From positions 1 to 64,000 of the forward strand of contig JAUVVG010000006.1 of NCBI GenBank assembly GCA_030604735.1: a stretch of 64,000 nucleotides of DNA, given 5' to 3'. Positions 7,997 through 17,603 of the stretch are shown piece after piece. The stretch is from Azoarcus sp. (GTDB taxonomy: Bacteria > Pseudomonadota > Gammaproteobacteria > Burkholderiales > Rhodocyclaceae). The notes beneath the pieces are model-generated. The model saw only the letters and a program-made list of their open reading frames with translations. It made no database searches and was not told the origin of the DNA. Positions within the stretch are counted from its first letter, which is position 1; each line of letters begins with the position of its first letter. The translations under genes and the position numbers were made by a program.

Positions 7997-10078
7997 ATGA
8001 GAGCCACGCGAAAACAACAAGACTATCCCACCGATCACTTCTTCAACCGCGAACTCTCGCTGCTCCGGTTCCAGCGTCGGGTGCTCGCCCAGGCGGCGGA
8101 CAAGCAGGTCCCACTGCTGGAGCGACTTCGTTTCCTGTGCATCGTGTCGAGCAATCTCGATGAATTCTTCGAGATCCGTGTCTCGGGCATCAAGGAACAG
8201 ATCCGGCTGGGCAGTCGCAGCGCCGGCAGCGACGGTCTGGCGCCGACCGAACTGCTGGAGCGGGTCAGCGACGAAGTCCATTCCATCATTTCCGAGCAGT
8301 ACGAACTGCTCAATGACGACATCCTGCCGGCACTGGAAGCCGAAGGCATCTCCTTCCTGCGGCGCGGAGAATGGACCGAGGCGCAGGTCAACTGGATACG
8401 GGAATACTTCCAGCGCGAGGTCAGCCCGGTGCTGACGCCGATCGGGCTGGACCCGGCCCACCCGTTTCCGCGGGTACTGAACAAGAGCCTGAACTTCGCC
8501 ATCGAACTGGAAGGCCGGGATGCCTTTGGCCGTGACTCGGGCGCCGCGATCGTTCAGGCGCCAAGGGCGCTGCCACGGGTGATCCGTCTGCCGCGCGACA
8601 TCTGCCAGCATGAATACAGCTTCGTGTTCCTGTCGTCGGTGCTGCACGCCCATGTCGACCAGTTGTTTTCCGGGATGAATGTACTCGGTTGCTACCAGTT
8701 CCGGGTCACCCGCAACTCCGACCTGTTCGTCGACGAGGAAGAAGTCAAGGATTTGCGCGCCTCGCTCAAGGGCGAACTTCAGCAACGCCATTTCGGTGAT
8801 GCGGTCCGGCTGGAAGTCGCCGATACCTGCTCCGAGAAGATGGAGGCCTTCCTGCTGCAGCACTTCATGCTGGGGCGGCGGGACTTGTATCGGACTCCCG
8901 GCATCGTTAACCTGGTGCGCCTGATGCAGGTTCCCGACTGGGTCGCGAGGCCGGATTTGAGCTATCCGTCTTTCCTGCCCGGCATCCCGAAAGGGTTGGA
9001 GAAGAAGCGCGACGTGTTCGCCGCCATCCGCAAACAGGACATCCTGCTCCACCATCCCTTCCAGAGCTTCAACCCGGTGATCCAGCTGCTGCGCGCGGCC
9101 GCCGACGATCCTCAGGTTCTGGCGATCAAGATGACGGTTTATCGCACCGGCACCGACTCGGTGCTGATGGAACACCTCGCCCGCGCTGCGCAAAAGGGCA
9201 AGGAGGTCACGGTCGTACTGGAACTGATGGCCCGCTTCGACGAGGAGGCGAACATCACATTGGCCAATCGTCTCGAAGAGGTGGGCGTACACGTGGTGTA
9301 TGGCGTGTTCGGTTACAAGACCCATGCCAAGATGCTGATGTTCGTTCGGCGTGAAGAAGGGCAACTGCGCCGCTATGTGCACCTCGGTACCGGCAATTAC
9401 CATCCGCGCACCACCCGCTTCTATACCGACTTCGGTTTGCTGACCTGCAACGAGGAAATCGGCGAGGACGTCGCCGAGGTGTTCAAGCAACTCACCGGCC
9501 TCGGCACCGCGACCACCTTGCGCCACCTGTGGCAGGCACCCTTCACGCTGCAGTCCAACGTGGTCGAGGGCATCAAGGCCGAGGCCGCAGCCGCAGCAGC
9601 AGGACGCAAGAGCCGGATCATGGCCAAGATGAACGCCTTGCTCGAACCCGAGACCATCGAGGCCCTTTATGCGGCATCGCAGGCCGGGGTCAGCATAGAC
9701 CTCATCATTCGCGGGCCCTGCGCCCTCAAGCCGGGCGTGCCTGGCCTGTCGGATAATATCCGGGTACGCTCCATCGTCGGGCGCTTCCTGGAACATCACC
9801 GCATCTTCTATTTTTATGCGGACGGCAAGGAAGAACTGTATCTGTCCAGTGCCGACTGGATGGATAGAAACTTCTTCCGGCGGATCGAGGTCGCCTTCCC
9901 TATCCTTGACCCCCGGATCAAGCGACGCGTAATCCGCGAAGGGCTACGCGCCTACATCGCCGACAACGTACAGACGTGGGAAATGCTGATGGACGGCCGC
10001 TATCGTCGCAAATCGTCCCGCGGTACCCGGCGCTCGGCCCAGGCCTTGTTGCTGTCCGATCTGGCTGGAGCGAGCTGA
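7997..10078 (+). CDS. ppk1: Polyphosphate kinase 1
   Basis: A 693-residue enzyme that polymerises the gamma-phosphate of ATP into polyphosphate reversibly, attached to the inner membrane in relatives. The N-terminal domain (FFNRELSLLRF at about 14, SSNLDEFFEIR) and the two phospholipase-D-like catalytic domains are complete. The autophosphorylated histidine is H443 in YKTHAKM and the second conserved histidine is H462 in RYVHLGTGNYH. Their 19-residue spacing equals that of E. coli H435/H454. The frame is open upstream to 7715, but the ATG at 7997 gives the normal family N-terminus and follows a GAGAG ribosome site. Its stop faces relA tail to tail. Confidence 0.96.
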   Translation: MRATRKQQDYPTDHFFNRELSLLRFQRRVLAQAADKQVPLLERLRFLCIVSSNLDEFFEIRVSGIKEQIRLGSRSAGSDGLAPTELLERVSDEVHSIISEQYELLNDDILPALEAEGISFLRRGEWTEAQVNWIREYFQREVSPVLTPIGLDPAHPFPRVLNKSLNFAIELEGRDAFGRDSGAAIVQAPRALPRVIRLPRDICQHEYSFVFLSSVLHAHVDQLFSGMNVLGCYQFRVTRNSDLFVDEEEVKDLRASLKGELQQRHFGDAVRLEVADTCSEKMEAFLLQHFMLGRRDLYRTPGIVNLVRLMQVPDWVARPDLSYPSFLPGIPKGLEKKRDVFAAIRKQDILLHHPFQSFNPVIQLLRAAADDPQVLAIKMTVYRTGTDSVLMEHLARAAQKGKEVTVVLELMARFDEEANITLANRLEEVGVHVVYGVFGYKTHAKMLMFVRREEGQLRRYVHLGTGNYHPRTTRFYTDFGLLTCNEEIGEDVAEVFKQLTGLGTATTLRHLWQAPFTLQSNVVEGIKAEAAAAAAGRKSRIMAKMNALLEPETIEALYAASQAGVSIDLIIRGPCALKPGVPGLSDNIRVRSIVGRFLEHHRIFYFYADGKEELYLSSADWMDRNFFRRIEVAFPILDPRIKRRVIREGLRAYIADNVQTWEMLMDGRYRRKSSRGTRRSAQALLLSDLAGAS

Positions 10079-10096
10079 CCCGCCAGCCCCTTGCCG

Positions 10097-12298
10097 TCAG
10101 CGACGGCGTGCGTCCACCACATCCGGAATTTCCCGGATCAACGTGGTCGCGCGCCGGATCTGGGCGCCGCCATTGACTTCCATTGTGAAACGCATGTAAG
10201 CCTTGCCCTTCTTGGTCAGGGTATTCACCGCGATCACGTTGAGCTTTTCGCGCGACAGCACCTCCGATATGTCGCGCAACAAGCCCTGCCTGTCCGCAGC
10301 CTGAACCTCGATATCGATAGGGAACAGGGAGCGCTGGCCGTCGTAGGCGAGTTCTCCCCATTCCGCCTCGATCACACGCTCGGGATGCTTTTGCGTCAGC
10401 AACTGAAAATCGGGGCAATCGGTGCGATGAATCGACACCCCTCGCCCACGGGTCACGAAACCCTGGATCGCATCGGGTGGGGCCGGTTTGCAGCAACGGC
10501 TCAACGAGGTCATCAGTTTGCCGACACCGACCAGCAGGATCTTGTCACTGCTGTCGCCCGAGCGGCTGCGCCCGACCACGAACTCAGGTTCGGCGGAAAC
10601 CGGTTCGGGCTCCGACCCTTCGCGCAAGGCGTTCTGCACCGCCCGCGGACCGAGCTCGCCCCGTCCGGCCGCCACATACATGGCCTCGGCATTCCGGAAC
10701 CCGAGCCGGGTGGCGAGTTCGTCGGTGTTGGCCTGCGACTGCCCCTCGCGCTGCATCTCCTTGTTGACGAAGCTGCGCCCACGCGCAAGCAGTTCGTTTT
10801 CTTCGAGTTGGCTGAAATACTGCTTGATCTTGTTGCGCGCCCGGCTGGTCGCGACATAGCCGAGTTGCGGATTCAACCAGTCCCGCGACGGGGTACCTTC
10901 CTTGGCGGCCGTAATTTCGACCGTCTGCCCGTTCTCCAGGCAGGTGTTGAGCGGCACGAGATGACCATCCACCTTGGCGCCGCGGCAGCGATGGCCCAGG
11001 TCTGTGTGCAGTCGATAGGCGAAGTCGACCGGCGTCGCGCCGCGCGGCAAGTCGATCACCCTGCCCTGTGGGGTCAATAGATAAATCGTGTCGTCCAGCG
11101 ACGCACGTCGATACTGCTCGACCCAGTCCGCCGAATCGGCGATCTCATCGCGCCAGGACAACAGGCTGCGAAGCAGCGCGATCTTCTCGTCGTAATCGGC
11201 CCCGTGCCCGGTCCCTTCCTTGTAACGCCAGTGCGCGGCGATGCCCAGCTCGGCATGCCGGTGCATGTCCCAGGTCCGGATCTGGACTTCGAGCGCCCGT
11301 CCGTCTTCTGCACGTACCGCGGTATGCAAGGACTGGTAGTTGTTACCCTTGGGCTTGCTGATGTAGTCGTCGTACTCCTCGGGAATCGGGGTCCACAAGC
11401 GGTTGACGATATCGAGCGCGGTGTAGCAGTCGCGCACCTCCTCGACCAGCACCCTGACCGCGCGGATGTCGTAAAGCTGTGAAAAATCCAGCTTCTTCGC
11501 CCGCATCTTGTTGCAGATGCTGTAGATGTGCTTGGGTCGCCCCTGCACCTCGGCCTTGATGCCGGCCGCGGCCAGTTCGCGCTCGAGCGTCGCCACCGCA
11601 TCACGGATGAAGGCCTCGCGCTCGGAGCGGCGCTCGTCCAGCATCTTCGCGACGCGCTTGTAGGTATCGGGTTCGAGAAAGCGGAACGACAAATCCTCGA
11701 GTTCCCACTTCAGCTGCCATACGCCGAGCCGGTTCGCCAACGGGGCGTAGATATCCAGGCTTTCACGGGCGATATCGACCCGGCTGTCGACCGGATTCTC
11801 GGTGAAGAAACGCAGGGTCTGGGTGCGCGACGCCAGCCTGAGGAGCACCACCCGGATGTCGGCAACCATCGCCAGCAACATCTTGCGTAGCACCTCGGTC
11901 TGGGCGCGGATCTCCGGCGCGGTCGCCTTCGCGGTCATCCGGGTCAGCAAGCGCAAGCCGTTGAGTTTCTTGAGCCCCGATACGAGGTCGGCGACTGCCG
12001 GACCGAAGCGCTGGTCGAGCACTTCGTCGGCGTCGTCCAGGAACTCGCCAACCGAGAACAGCAGCGCCGCGATGCGACTTTCGGCATCGAGCTTCAGCGA
12101 GGCGCAGATCAGCGCCATGCCCAGGGCATGGGTCCAAACCGATTCGCCAGTACCGAGCACGCGTCCTTCATAGAGCTCTTCCGCGAGCGTCAAGGCGTTG
12201 CGAATCTGCGCCTGCATGGCCGGCTCCACCCCTTCCGCGAGCAACTCCAGCGGAGGGTTGGTGCCGTCGATCGAGATTGCGTGGGTCACTGAAACCAT
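10097..12298 (-). CDS. relA: RelA-type (p)ppGpp synthetase
   Basis: A 733-residue long RSH protein that transfers pyrophosphate from ATP to GDP/GTP during the stringent response. Domains in order: N-terminal pseudo-hydrolase (about 30-180), synthetase (YDIRAVRV, then KGNNYQSLHT), TGS (DDTIYLLTPQG), CC/zinc-finger-like region (RCCKPAPPD) and C-terminal ACT. Where bifunctional enzymes have the metal-binding HD of LLHDVVED, this protein reads LLFSVGEF. Before KGNNYQ it has EYDD (about residue 303) instead of RFKD. Both are marks of monofunctional RelA, so it should synthesise but not hydrolyse. The start ATG at 12298 is chosen by family length (E. coli RelA is 744 aa); the frame continues open upstream. 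Confidence 0.93.
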   Translation of the reverse strand: MVSVTHAISIDGTNPPLELLAEGVEPAMQAQIRNALTLAEELYEGRVLGTGESVWTHALGMALICASLKLDAESRIAALLFSVGEFLDDADEVLDQRFGPAVADLVSGLKKLNGLRLLTRMTAKATAPEIRAQTEVLRKMLLAMVADIRVVLLRLASRTQTLRFFTENPVDSRVDIARESLDIYAPLANRLGVWQLKWELEDLSFRFLEPDTYKRVAKMLDERRSEREAFIRDAVATLERELAAAGIKAEVQGRPKHIYSICNKMRAKKLDFSQLYDIRAVRVLVEEVRDCYTALDIVNRLWTPIPEEYDDYISKPKGNNYQSLHTAVRAEDGRALEVQIRTWDMHRHAELGIAAHWRYKEGTGHGADYDEKIALLRSLLSWRDEIADSADWVEQYRRASLDDTIYLLTPQGRVIDLPRGATPVDFAYRLHTDLGHRCRGAKVDGHLVPLNTCLENGQTVEITAAKEGTPSRDWLNPQLGYVATSRARNKIKQYFSQLEENELLARGRSFVNKEMQREGQSQANTDELATRLGFRNAEAMYVAAGRGELGPRAVQNALREGSEPEPVSAEPEFVVGRSRSGDSSDKILLVGVGKLMTSLSRCCKPAPPDAIQGFVTRGRGVSIHRTDCPDFQLLTQKHPERVIEAEWGELAYDGQRSLFPIDIEVQAADRQGLLRDISEVLSREKLNVIAVNTLTKKGKAYMRFTMEVNGGAQIRRATTLIREIPDVVDARRR

Positions 12299-12485
12299 CG
12301 CCGGATTATCCCATATCCGCCGATCGGCGCCCCATCGCATCCAGGCCTGAGTGCCCGGAACAGGCAAGCGGATCGGCATTGCCACCTGGATCGCAGCGGA
12401 ACCACGATACCGCCTCCGATAACAAACTGCGAACGCCCGCCCATGCGGTAACATCCCGCATCCATTGTCAGCAAACCCTCATCTC

Positions 12486-13385
12486 GTGCCCTCTCTGACG
12501 ACCAAGGTCAATCCTTATCTTCTGCTCACGCTCACCGTGCTGTTCTGGTCGGGCAACATGGTCATCGCCCGTGGCATCCATGAAGCCGTGCCGCCGGTGG
12601 CGCTGGCGTTCTGGCGCTGGATCATCGCCCTCGGCTTGGTGTTGCCTTTCGCGCTACCGCACCTGAAGGCCCAGCGCAATCTGCTGCGCGAGCACTGGCG
12701 CGTACTCGTCATGCTGGGCTTGCTCAGCGTTGGCGGCTACAACACCTTCGTCTATATCGCGCTGCAGCACACGACCGCGACCAATGCCACGATGCTCAAT
12801 TCGTTCATCCCGGTCGCGACGATCGCCTTCGCCTTCCTGCTGCTCAAGAAACGCCTGTCGGCACTCGAGGCGGTCGGGGCCCTGCTCTCTCTCGCCGGCG
12901 TCATGACCATCGTCGCGCGGGGAAGCCTGGAGACACTGCTCGGGCTCAACCTCAACACAGGCGACCTGTGGATGCTTCTCTCGGTAATGATCTGGGGCCT
13001 GTATACCGTGGGGTTGAACTGGCGCCCTGCCAGCATCCATCCGATGTTGATGCTGGCCGCCTTCACCGTTATCGGGCTGACGGCGCTGACGCCCTTCTAT
13101 CTCTGGGAACTGAGTACCGATAGACACATCGACTTGTCCGCAGGCACGCTCATCGCGATCATCTACACCGGCATCTTTCCGGGATTCCTCGGCTATGTCT
13201 TCTACAACGCCGGCGTGGCGGCGGTCGGGCCGAGCAGAAGCGCCCTCTTCATCCACCTGATGCCGGTATTCGGGACGGTCCTCGCGATCCTGTTCCTTGG
13301 CGAGCGACCGCTGTGGTTCCACTTCGTCGGCATCTCGCTGGTCTTCACCGGTATTTTTCTGACAACGCGCAAAGCCCATGCTTGA
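12486..13385 (+). CDS. EamA/DMT family transporter
   Basis: About 299 residues with ten predicted membrane helices in two EamA repeats; the second repeat ends with PVFGTVLAILFLGERPLW, a typical EamA signature. Members export amino acids, nucleotides or other small metabolites; the substrate here is unknown. The start is uncertain. GTG at 12486 is used, but an in-frame TTG at 12465 is also possible and neither has a clear ribosome site. The 3' end overlaps the next gene, mtfA, by 8 nt, which suggests a two-gene operon. Confidence 0.85.
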   Translation: MPSLTTKVNPYLLLTLTVLFWSGNMVIARGIHEAVPPVALAFWRWIIALGLVLPFALPHLKAQRNLLREHWRVLVMLGLLSVGGYNTFVYIALQHTTATNATMLNSFIPVATIAFAFLLLKKRLSALEAVGALLSLAGVMTIVARGSLETLLGLNLNTGDLWMLLSVMIWGLYTVGLNWRPASIHPMLMLAAFTVIGLTALTPFYLWELSTDRHIDLSAGTLIAIIYTGIFPGFLGYVFYNAGVAAVGPSRSALFIHLMPVFGTVLAILFLGERPLWFHFVGISLVFTGIFLTTRKAHA

Positions 13386-14145
13386 AGTCCTGACGAGGTG
13401 GTTCCGCCGTCGCGAACAAGGTGCCCCGTCGATTCCCGAGGCGCTGTGGCAACGCGTCGAGCACAAACTGCCTTTCCTGGACTATCTGTCCGCTGCCGAG
13501 CGAAACCGCTTGCGCACACTCGCGACCCACTTCCTGCAGACCAAGCAGTTTCACGGTGCACAAGGCATGGACCTGACCGACGAGATCATGTTGTCGATCG
13601 CGGTTCAGGCCTGTTTGCCGATTCTGAACATCGGCTTGCGCGCCTACGACGATTGGGTCGGGATCATCGTCTACCCGGGTGATTTCATCGTCCCGAGAAG
13701 CGAGGTGGACGAGAATGGGGTGGTGCACGAATACGACGACATGGTACTGGGCGAAGCCTGGGAACAAGGACCGGTGCTGCTGTCATGGCAGGAGGACGCC
13801 AGCTTGCCCGATGGCATGAATGTGGTGATCCACGAGTTCGCCCACAAACTGGACATGTCCAACGGAGGCGCCGACGGCTTTCCACCGCTCCCTCCCCACA
13901 TGGATCGTGGGGCCTGGTCCGATGCGTTCAGCGACGCCTACGACAGGCTCTGCCAGCAGATAGACCTGGGCCTGCCCACCGCACTCGACCCCTATGCCGC
14001 CGAACACCCGGCAGAATTCTTCGCCGTCGCCTCGGAAGCCTTTTTCGAAACGCCCACCGGATTGCGCAACGCCTATCCAGAGGTCTACCAGCAACTCGCG
14101 TCGTTCTACGGCCTGGATCCGGCCAGTCGAGCGATAGCCCCTTGA
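13378..14145 (+). CDS. mtfA: MtfA-type zinc metallopeptidase
   Basis: A 255-residue cytosolic protein of the MtfA (DgsA anti-repressor, M90 peptidase) family. The zinc motif HEFAH spans residues 152-156, and the third ligand region is in the conserved HPAEFFAVASEAFF segment. Family hallmarks include the N-terminal LPFLDYLSAAER helix and the YPGDFIVPRSEVDENGVVHE segment. E. coli MtfA binds the glucose repressor Mlc and has peptidase activity. Many betaproteobacteria lack Mlc, so the target here is unknown. The start overlaps the DMT transporter gene by 8 nt. Confidence 0.9.
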   Translation: MLEVLTRWFRRREQGAPSIPEALWQRVEHKLPFLDYLSAAERNRLRTLATHFLQTKQFHGAQGMDLTDEIMLSIAVQACLPILNIGLRAYDDWVGIIVYPGDFIVPRSEVDENGVVHEYDDMVLGEAWEQGPVLLSWQEDASLPDGMNVVIHEFAHKLDMSNGGADGFPPLPPHMDRGAWSDAFSDAYDRLCQQIDLGLPTALDPYAAEHPAEFFAVASEAFFETPTGLRNAYPEVYQQLASFYGLDPASRAIAP

Positions 14146-14305
14146 TCAGAAATTGCCGAGTCGTTATCGACCGTCTGAAACATGTCAGATTTGCCAGTCC
14201 GCTACCCCGGGTCTAAGCTGAGAGCGTTGCCTTTCGCAACACGGAGGCTGGTTGGGCTCGCGCTCATCCAGCCTCGGTTCATGTTCAATCGCTCGGAGGT
14301 ACATT

Positions 14306-14746
14306 ATGGCTATTACCTGGATTCTGGTCGCCAACGCCAGCCTTGCCCGACTGTATGAGAACCTCGGCCCGAACAAGGGACTCAAGCTGGTCAAGGAGCT
14401 GATCCACCCTGAAAGCCGATTGAAGAATGCCGAACTCGTCACCGACCGCCCGGGCAGCATGGCCTCGTCCGGCAACGGTCAGGGCGCAAAACAACCCCAG
14501 ACCCAGCCCAAGGAGCACGAAGCCAAGGTCTTCGCGCAGGAACTCGCCCAGGAGCTGTATCAGGGGCGGACCAAGAATGCGTTCGAACGCGCGATCGTCG
14601 TCGCGCCGCCCGCCTTCATGGGTTTGCTCAATACCGTACTTGATCATCCGACCGCGAAGCTGATCACGGACCGCTTCGAGAAGGACTACACCAAATCAAC
14701 CGAGCCACAGTTGAAGGCGCATCTGTCGTCATGCATTTTCGTCTAA
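14306..14746 (+). CDS. Host attachment family protein
   Basis: A 146-residue protein starting MAITWILVANASLARLYE, the N-terminal signature of the 'host attachment protein' family (PF10116). The name comes from an Agrobacterium attachment gene; biochemical function is unknown. The ending (APPAFMGLL, then a conserved LITDRFEKDYTK) resembles the ribosome-rescue (eRF1/Pelota-like) fold suggested for this family, which is only a structural hint. A GGAGG ribosome site lies 6 nt before the ATG. It is monocistronic: it is preceded by 160 bases of non-coding DNA and followed by a terminator. Confidence 0.82.
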   Translation: MAITWILVANASLARLYENLGPNKGLKLVKELIHPESRLKNAELVTDRPGSMASSGNGQGAKQPQTQPKEHEAKVFAQELAQELYQGRTKNAFERAIVVAPPAFMGLLNTVLDHPTAKLITDRFEKDYTKSTEPQLKAHLSSCIFV

Positions 14747-14775
14747 TGGTGGTACTCAGACGATAGGCAGTGCGC

Positions 14776-14800
14776 ACGGGGCTTCGGCCCCGTTTTGTTT
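14776..14800 (+). terminator. Rho-independent terminator after the host-attachment gene
   Basis: ACGGGGC (14776-14782), loop TTCG, and GCCCCGT (14787-14793) form a seven-pair GC-rich stem with a stable tetraloop, followed by TTTGTTT. It lies 30 bases past the stop codon, so it should end that transcript. Confidence 0.85.
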
Positions 14801-14860
14801 AGCGCGGACAATCGCTCGAGACGGCCGTTTCCCCCCGCGCAAGCTCACCCTCTCGAAAGC

Positions 14861-15436
14861 CTACCGAACAGGCGCCACTGCAGCCGGATCGGACGGCCAT
14901 CGAGCCAGGACCTCGTAGTTCGCACCATGGGCCATGCGCCTCGAACGGACCAGGACGAATTCGGTCACCGGCCACACCACGGGCGTGACAGCTTGGCGCG
15001 CAGAAGGCAGTTCGGATTTCCGCAACAAGGTCAGGTGCGGCGTGAAGCCACGCCGCTCGACCGGAAAACCCTGCGCTGACAGCGCGTCCCGCAGCGTCGC
15101 GGCGAATTCCGGCAGCACGGCGGACGGCTCGCTACAGCCGACCCAGGCGATGTCGTTGTGTGGCCATCGATCGATGAAATCGAGCCGGAGCTCGAAGGAC
15201 GGGAGACGGATCGCGGCACCGATCGCTTTCAGCGCGTCGAGCCGTCCGGCTTCGACCTCACCGACGAAAGCCAGCGTCAAGTGAAGCGTATCGAGGCGCA
15301 TCGAGCGCGCAGCCGGCCCTTGCTTCAGTGGGCGACCGATCTGGTGCAGACGACGCGCGACATCCGGTGGCGGCCACAGTGCGAAGAAGACCCGCAGCGA
15401 CTGATCGGACGATTCAGCCGTCCTGGCCGGTGCCAT
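14861..15436 (-). CDS. thpR: RNA 2',3'-cyclic phosphodiesterase (2H family)
   Basis: A 191-residue two-histidine phosphoesterase that opens 2',3'-cyclic phosphates to 2'-phosphomonoesters (ThpR/LigT). The two catalytic motifs are HLTL at residues 52-55 and HLTL at 134-137. The most likely start is the ATG at 15436, inside the end of ispF (23-nt overlap); no start codon lies nearer the conserved [10 protein letters not shown] segment. The overlap implies translational coupling with ispDF, though the biochemical link is unclear. Confidence 0.87.
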   Translation of the reverse strand: MAPARTAESSDQSLRVFFALWPPPDVARRLHQIGRPLKQGPAARSMRLDTLHLTLAFVGEVEAGRLDALKAIGAAIRLPSFELRLDFIDRWPHNDIAWVGCSEPSAVLPEFAATLRDALSAQGFPVERRGFTPHLTLLRKSELPSARQAVTPVVWPVTEFVLVRSRRMAHGANYEVLARWPSDPAAVAPVR

Positions 15437-15932
15437 CGCCGTGTTTCGCGAGCAGGACCACGACTTGCGCCGCGATCCCCTCTCCCCGGCCGGTAAAGCC
15501 CAGTTTCTCGGTGGTCTTGCCCTTGACATTGACCACCTGTTTGCAGATACCGAGGTCTTCGGCGATATGGGCGACCATCGCCGGCACATAGGGCAGGATC
15601 TTCGGTGCGCGACAAATCACGGTCGCATCGATGTTGACGACGGCGTAGCCGCATCCAGCCACGGCCGCGAAGGCCTGCCTCAGCAGATGGCGGCTGTCCG
15701 CGCCGGAATGGGCCGGATCGGTGTCCGGGAACATCCTCCCGATATCGCCCAGACCAGCTGCCCCGAGCAAGGCATCGGTCAAGGCGTGGAGCAGTACATC
15801 GGCGTCCGAATGGCCTAGCAAGCCCATGGGAAACGGAATCCGAACACCGCCGATGATCAAGGGTCGCCCACTCACCAGTGCGTGGACATCGAATCCTTGT
15901 CCGATACGGAAAGGAACGGTCGGAACAGACAT
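15414..15932 (-). CDS. ispF: 2-C-methyl-D-erythritol 2,4-cyclodiphosphate synthase
   Basis: The fifth enzyme of the MEP isoprenoid pathway: it cyclises CDP-methylerythritol phosphate to MEcPP with release of CMP. The 172-residue protein has the zinc ligands D15 and H17 in FDVHAL, a third in [11 protein letters not shown] (H49), and the C-terminal [14 protein letters not shown] motif. Its ATG overlaps the ispD stop codon by one base. The product feeds the same isoprenoid pool that uppS in this window uses. Confidence 0.96.
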   Translation of the reverse strand: MSVPTVPFRIGQGFDVHALVSGRPLIIGGVRIPFPMGLLGHSDADVLLHALTDALLGAAGLGDIGRMFPDTDPAHSGADSRHLLRQAFAAVAGCGYAVVNIDATVICRAPKILPYVPAMVAHIAEDLGICKQVVNVKGKTTEKLGFTGRGEGIAAQVVVLLAKHGDGTGQDG

Positions 15933-16633
15933 CAGGCCTCCCGGTTACGCAGAATCCACTCCGCCAGATGGAGGTCGAGCGGATAGGTCACTTTGAGATT
16001 GGTCGCATCGGATTGCACCAGCTTGGGGTGCAGTCCGGCCGCTTCGATCGCGCTCGCCTCGTCGGTCACCTCCCTGGCCTGCTCGAGCGCACGCCGCAGC
16101 ATCACATAGCGGAACATCTGCGGTGTCTGGGCCTGCCACAGGCTTTGCCTGGGAACCGTCCGGATCACATGGTCGCGTTCGTCAGATTGCTTCAGCGTAT
16201 CCGCGACCGGCACCGCGAGCAGCCCCCCGACTTCCTCATGCGAAACCTCGCGGATCAGCTTTTCGACATGCCATGGCGCGATGCACGGTCGCGCAGCGTC
16301 ATGCACCAGTATCCAGTCGGACTGTTCGGCCCGATCCGAGATGGCCCGCAGTCCACCCAGCACGCTGTCGGCCCGAGTCGCCCCCCCGCAGAACAGCGGC
16401 ACCAGCTTGTCGCCCAGGCCGGACCAGTCATGTTGGCGCCACTCGGCATCATCTACCGACAGGACGACGAAGACCTTGTCGATCTCGGGCAGTCCGCATA
16501 GCACCGACAAGGCATGGTGGATCAATGGCCTCCCGAGCAGACTAAGATACTGCTTGGGCCGTTCCGAACGCATCCTGCTGCCTGCACCGGCGGCGGGGAC
16601 GATGGCATAGTGTTTTGGGCGAAATGGCTGCAT
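15932..16633 (-). CDS. ispD: 2-C-methyl-D-erythritol 4-phosphate cytidylyltransferase
   Basis: The third enzyme of the MEP pathway: it makes CDP-methylerythritol from MEP and CTP. The 233-residue protein carries the nucleotide-binding PAAGAGSRM (13-21) with the following Lys, VHDAARPC, and TPQMFRY. The start is ATG 16633. An upstream frame extension to 16696 lacks family similarity and overlaps the promoter region of the next operon. It overlaps ispF by one base, forming an ispD-ispF-thpR operon. Confidence 0.95.
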   Translation of the reverse strand: MQPFRPKHYAIVPAAGAGSRMRSERPKQYLSLLGRPLIHHALSVLCGLPEIDKVFVVLSVDDAEWRQHDWSGLGDKLVPLFCGGATRADSVLGGLRAISDRAEQSDWILVHDAARPCIAPWHVEKLIREVSHEEVGGLLAVPVADTLKQSDERDHVIRTVPRQSLWQAQTPQMFRYVMLRRALEQAREVTDEASAIEAAGLHPKLVQSDATNLKVTYPLDLHLAEWILRNREA

Positions 16634-16684
16634 GCGGCGGATATTAGCCTGAAAGCCGGGGTGGCGAGTCACTGCGCGCCGCCC

Positions 16685-16715
16685 TTGCATGCGCATGACC
16701 AGAACGGCCTATACT
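16685..16715 (+). promoter_or_regulatory. Putative sigma-70 promoter for the Memo/AMMECR1/radical SAM operon
   Basis: TTGCAT (16685-16690) and TATACT (16710-16715) are separated by 19 bases. The -10 element is a good match and the -35 is moderate with a long spacer. The predicted RNA start would be about 48 bases before the Memo-type gene. Confidence 0.4.
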
Positions 16716-16769
16716 GAAGATAAGGAACACGACGCCTGAAACCCTGTTCTTGCTGGAGGCATTCGGCAT

Positions 16770-17603
16770 ATGGCCACTGCTTCGATTCGCCCGCCCGCCG
16801 TCGCCGGTTTATTCTATCCGGCCGACGCGCGCCTGTTGCACGATCAGGTCGTCGACCTGCTCGCACGCGCCAGGCTGGATGACATCGATCCTGTCCCTGC
16901 ACCCAAGCTGTTGATCGTACCGCACGCCGGCTACATTTATTCCGGTCAGACTGCAGCCCGTGCCTATTCGCACATCGCCGGGCTGCGAGAGCGCATCAAC
17001 CGGGTCGTGCTCCTCGGACCGGCCCACCGGTTACCGGTGCATGGATTCGCCTTGCCCGCATCCTTGAGCTTCGCCACACCGCTGGGTGTCGTCCCGCTCA
17101 GCCAGAAAGACTGGAAGGTCTTGCAGCAACGCGACGATGTGGTGGTCGATGACCGCCCCCATGCCGCCGAACATTGCCTCGAAGTTCAGCTCCCTTTCCT
17201 GCAGACGGTGCTCGGCCACTTCGAGCTGGTCCCGGTACTGGTGGGCGCCCCTTCGCCCGAGGCGGTCGAGGACTTGCTCGACATGCTGTGGGGGGGAGAC
17301 GAGACCTTGGTCGTGATCAGCTCCGATCTGTCCCATTTCCATCGTTACGACCAGGCGCGGACGATGGATCGCAGGACGATCGACGATGTGATGCACTTGC
17401 GGTCCCGCATCACCACCGATCAGGCCTGCGGGGCATACCCGGTCAATGGCGCGCTGAGAGCGGCGGCGCGGCGGGGGCTGGAACCGGTCCTGCTGGACCT
17501 GTGCAACTCGGGCGATACGGCCGGTGACCGCAGCAGCGTGGTCGGCTACGCCAGTGTCGCTTTTTGCGGGAGAAACGAAGTCCATGCCGGCAGCAGACAC
17601 TGA
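16770..17603 (+). CDS. amrB: AmmeMemoRadiSam system protein B (MEMO1 family)
   Basis: A 277-residue homologue of human MEMO1, related in fold to class III extradiol dioxygenases. Likely metal-site residues are H52 in VPHAGYIYSG, the His of LGPAHR and the Cys of DLCNSGDT. HAAEHCLEVQLPFLQ and SSDLSHFHRY are further family blocks. A GGAGG site lies 12 nt upstream of the ATG. The gene overlaps the AMMECR1 gene by 20 nt, which in turn overlaps the radical SAM gene. This three-gene association is widespread in bacteria and archaea, but its biochemical product is not established. The domain call is secure; function is not. Confidence 0.92.
   Translation: MATASIRPPAVAGLFYPADARLLHDQVVDLLARARLDDIDPVPAPKLLIVPHAGYIYSGQTAARAYSHIAGLRERINRVVLLGPAHRLPVHGFALPASLSFATPLGVVPLSQKDWKVLQQRDDVVVDDRPHAAEHCLEVQLPFLQTVLGHFELVPVLVGAPSPEAVEDLLDMLWGGDETLVVISSDLSHFHRYDQARTMDRRTIDDVMHLRSRITTDQACGAYPVNGALRAAARRGLEPVLLDLCNSGDTAGDRSSVVGYASVAFCGRNEVHAGSRH

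Noticed and set aside
7973-9799. A 608-codon open frame antisense to ppk1
   Set aside because: It mirrors the codon structure of ppk1 in GC-rich DNA, has no recognisable domain, and ppk1 is certain.
14161-14305. A promoter TTGCCA-17-TAAGCT before the host-attachment gene
   Set aside because: The -10 matches the consensus too poorly to report as a feature.
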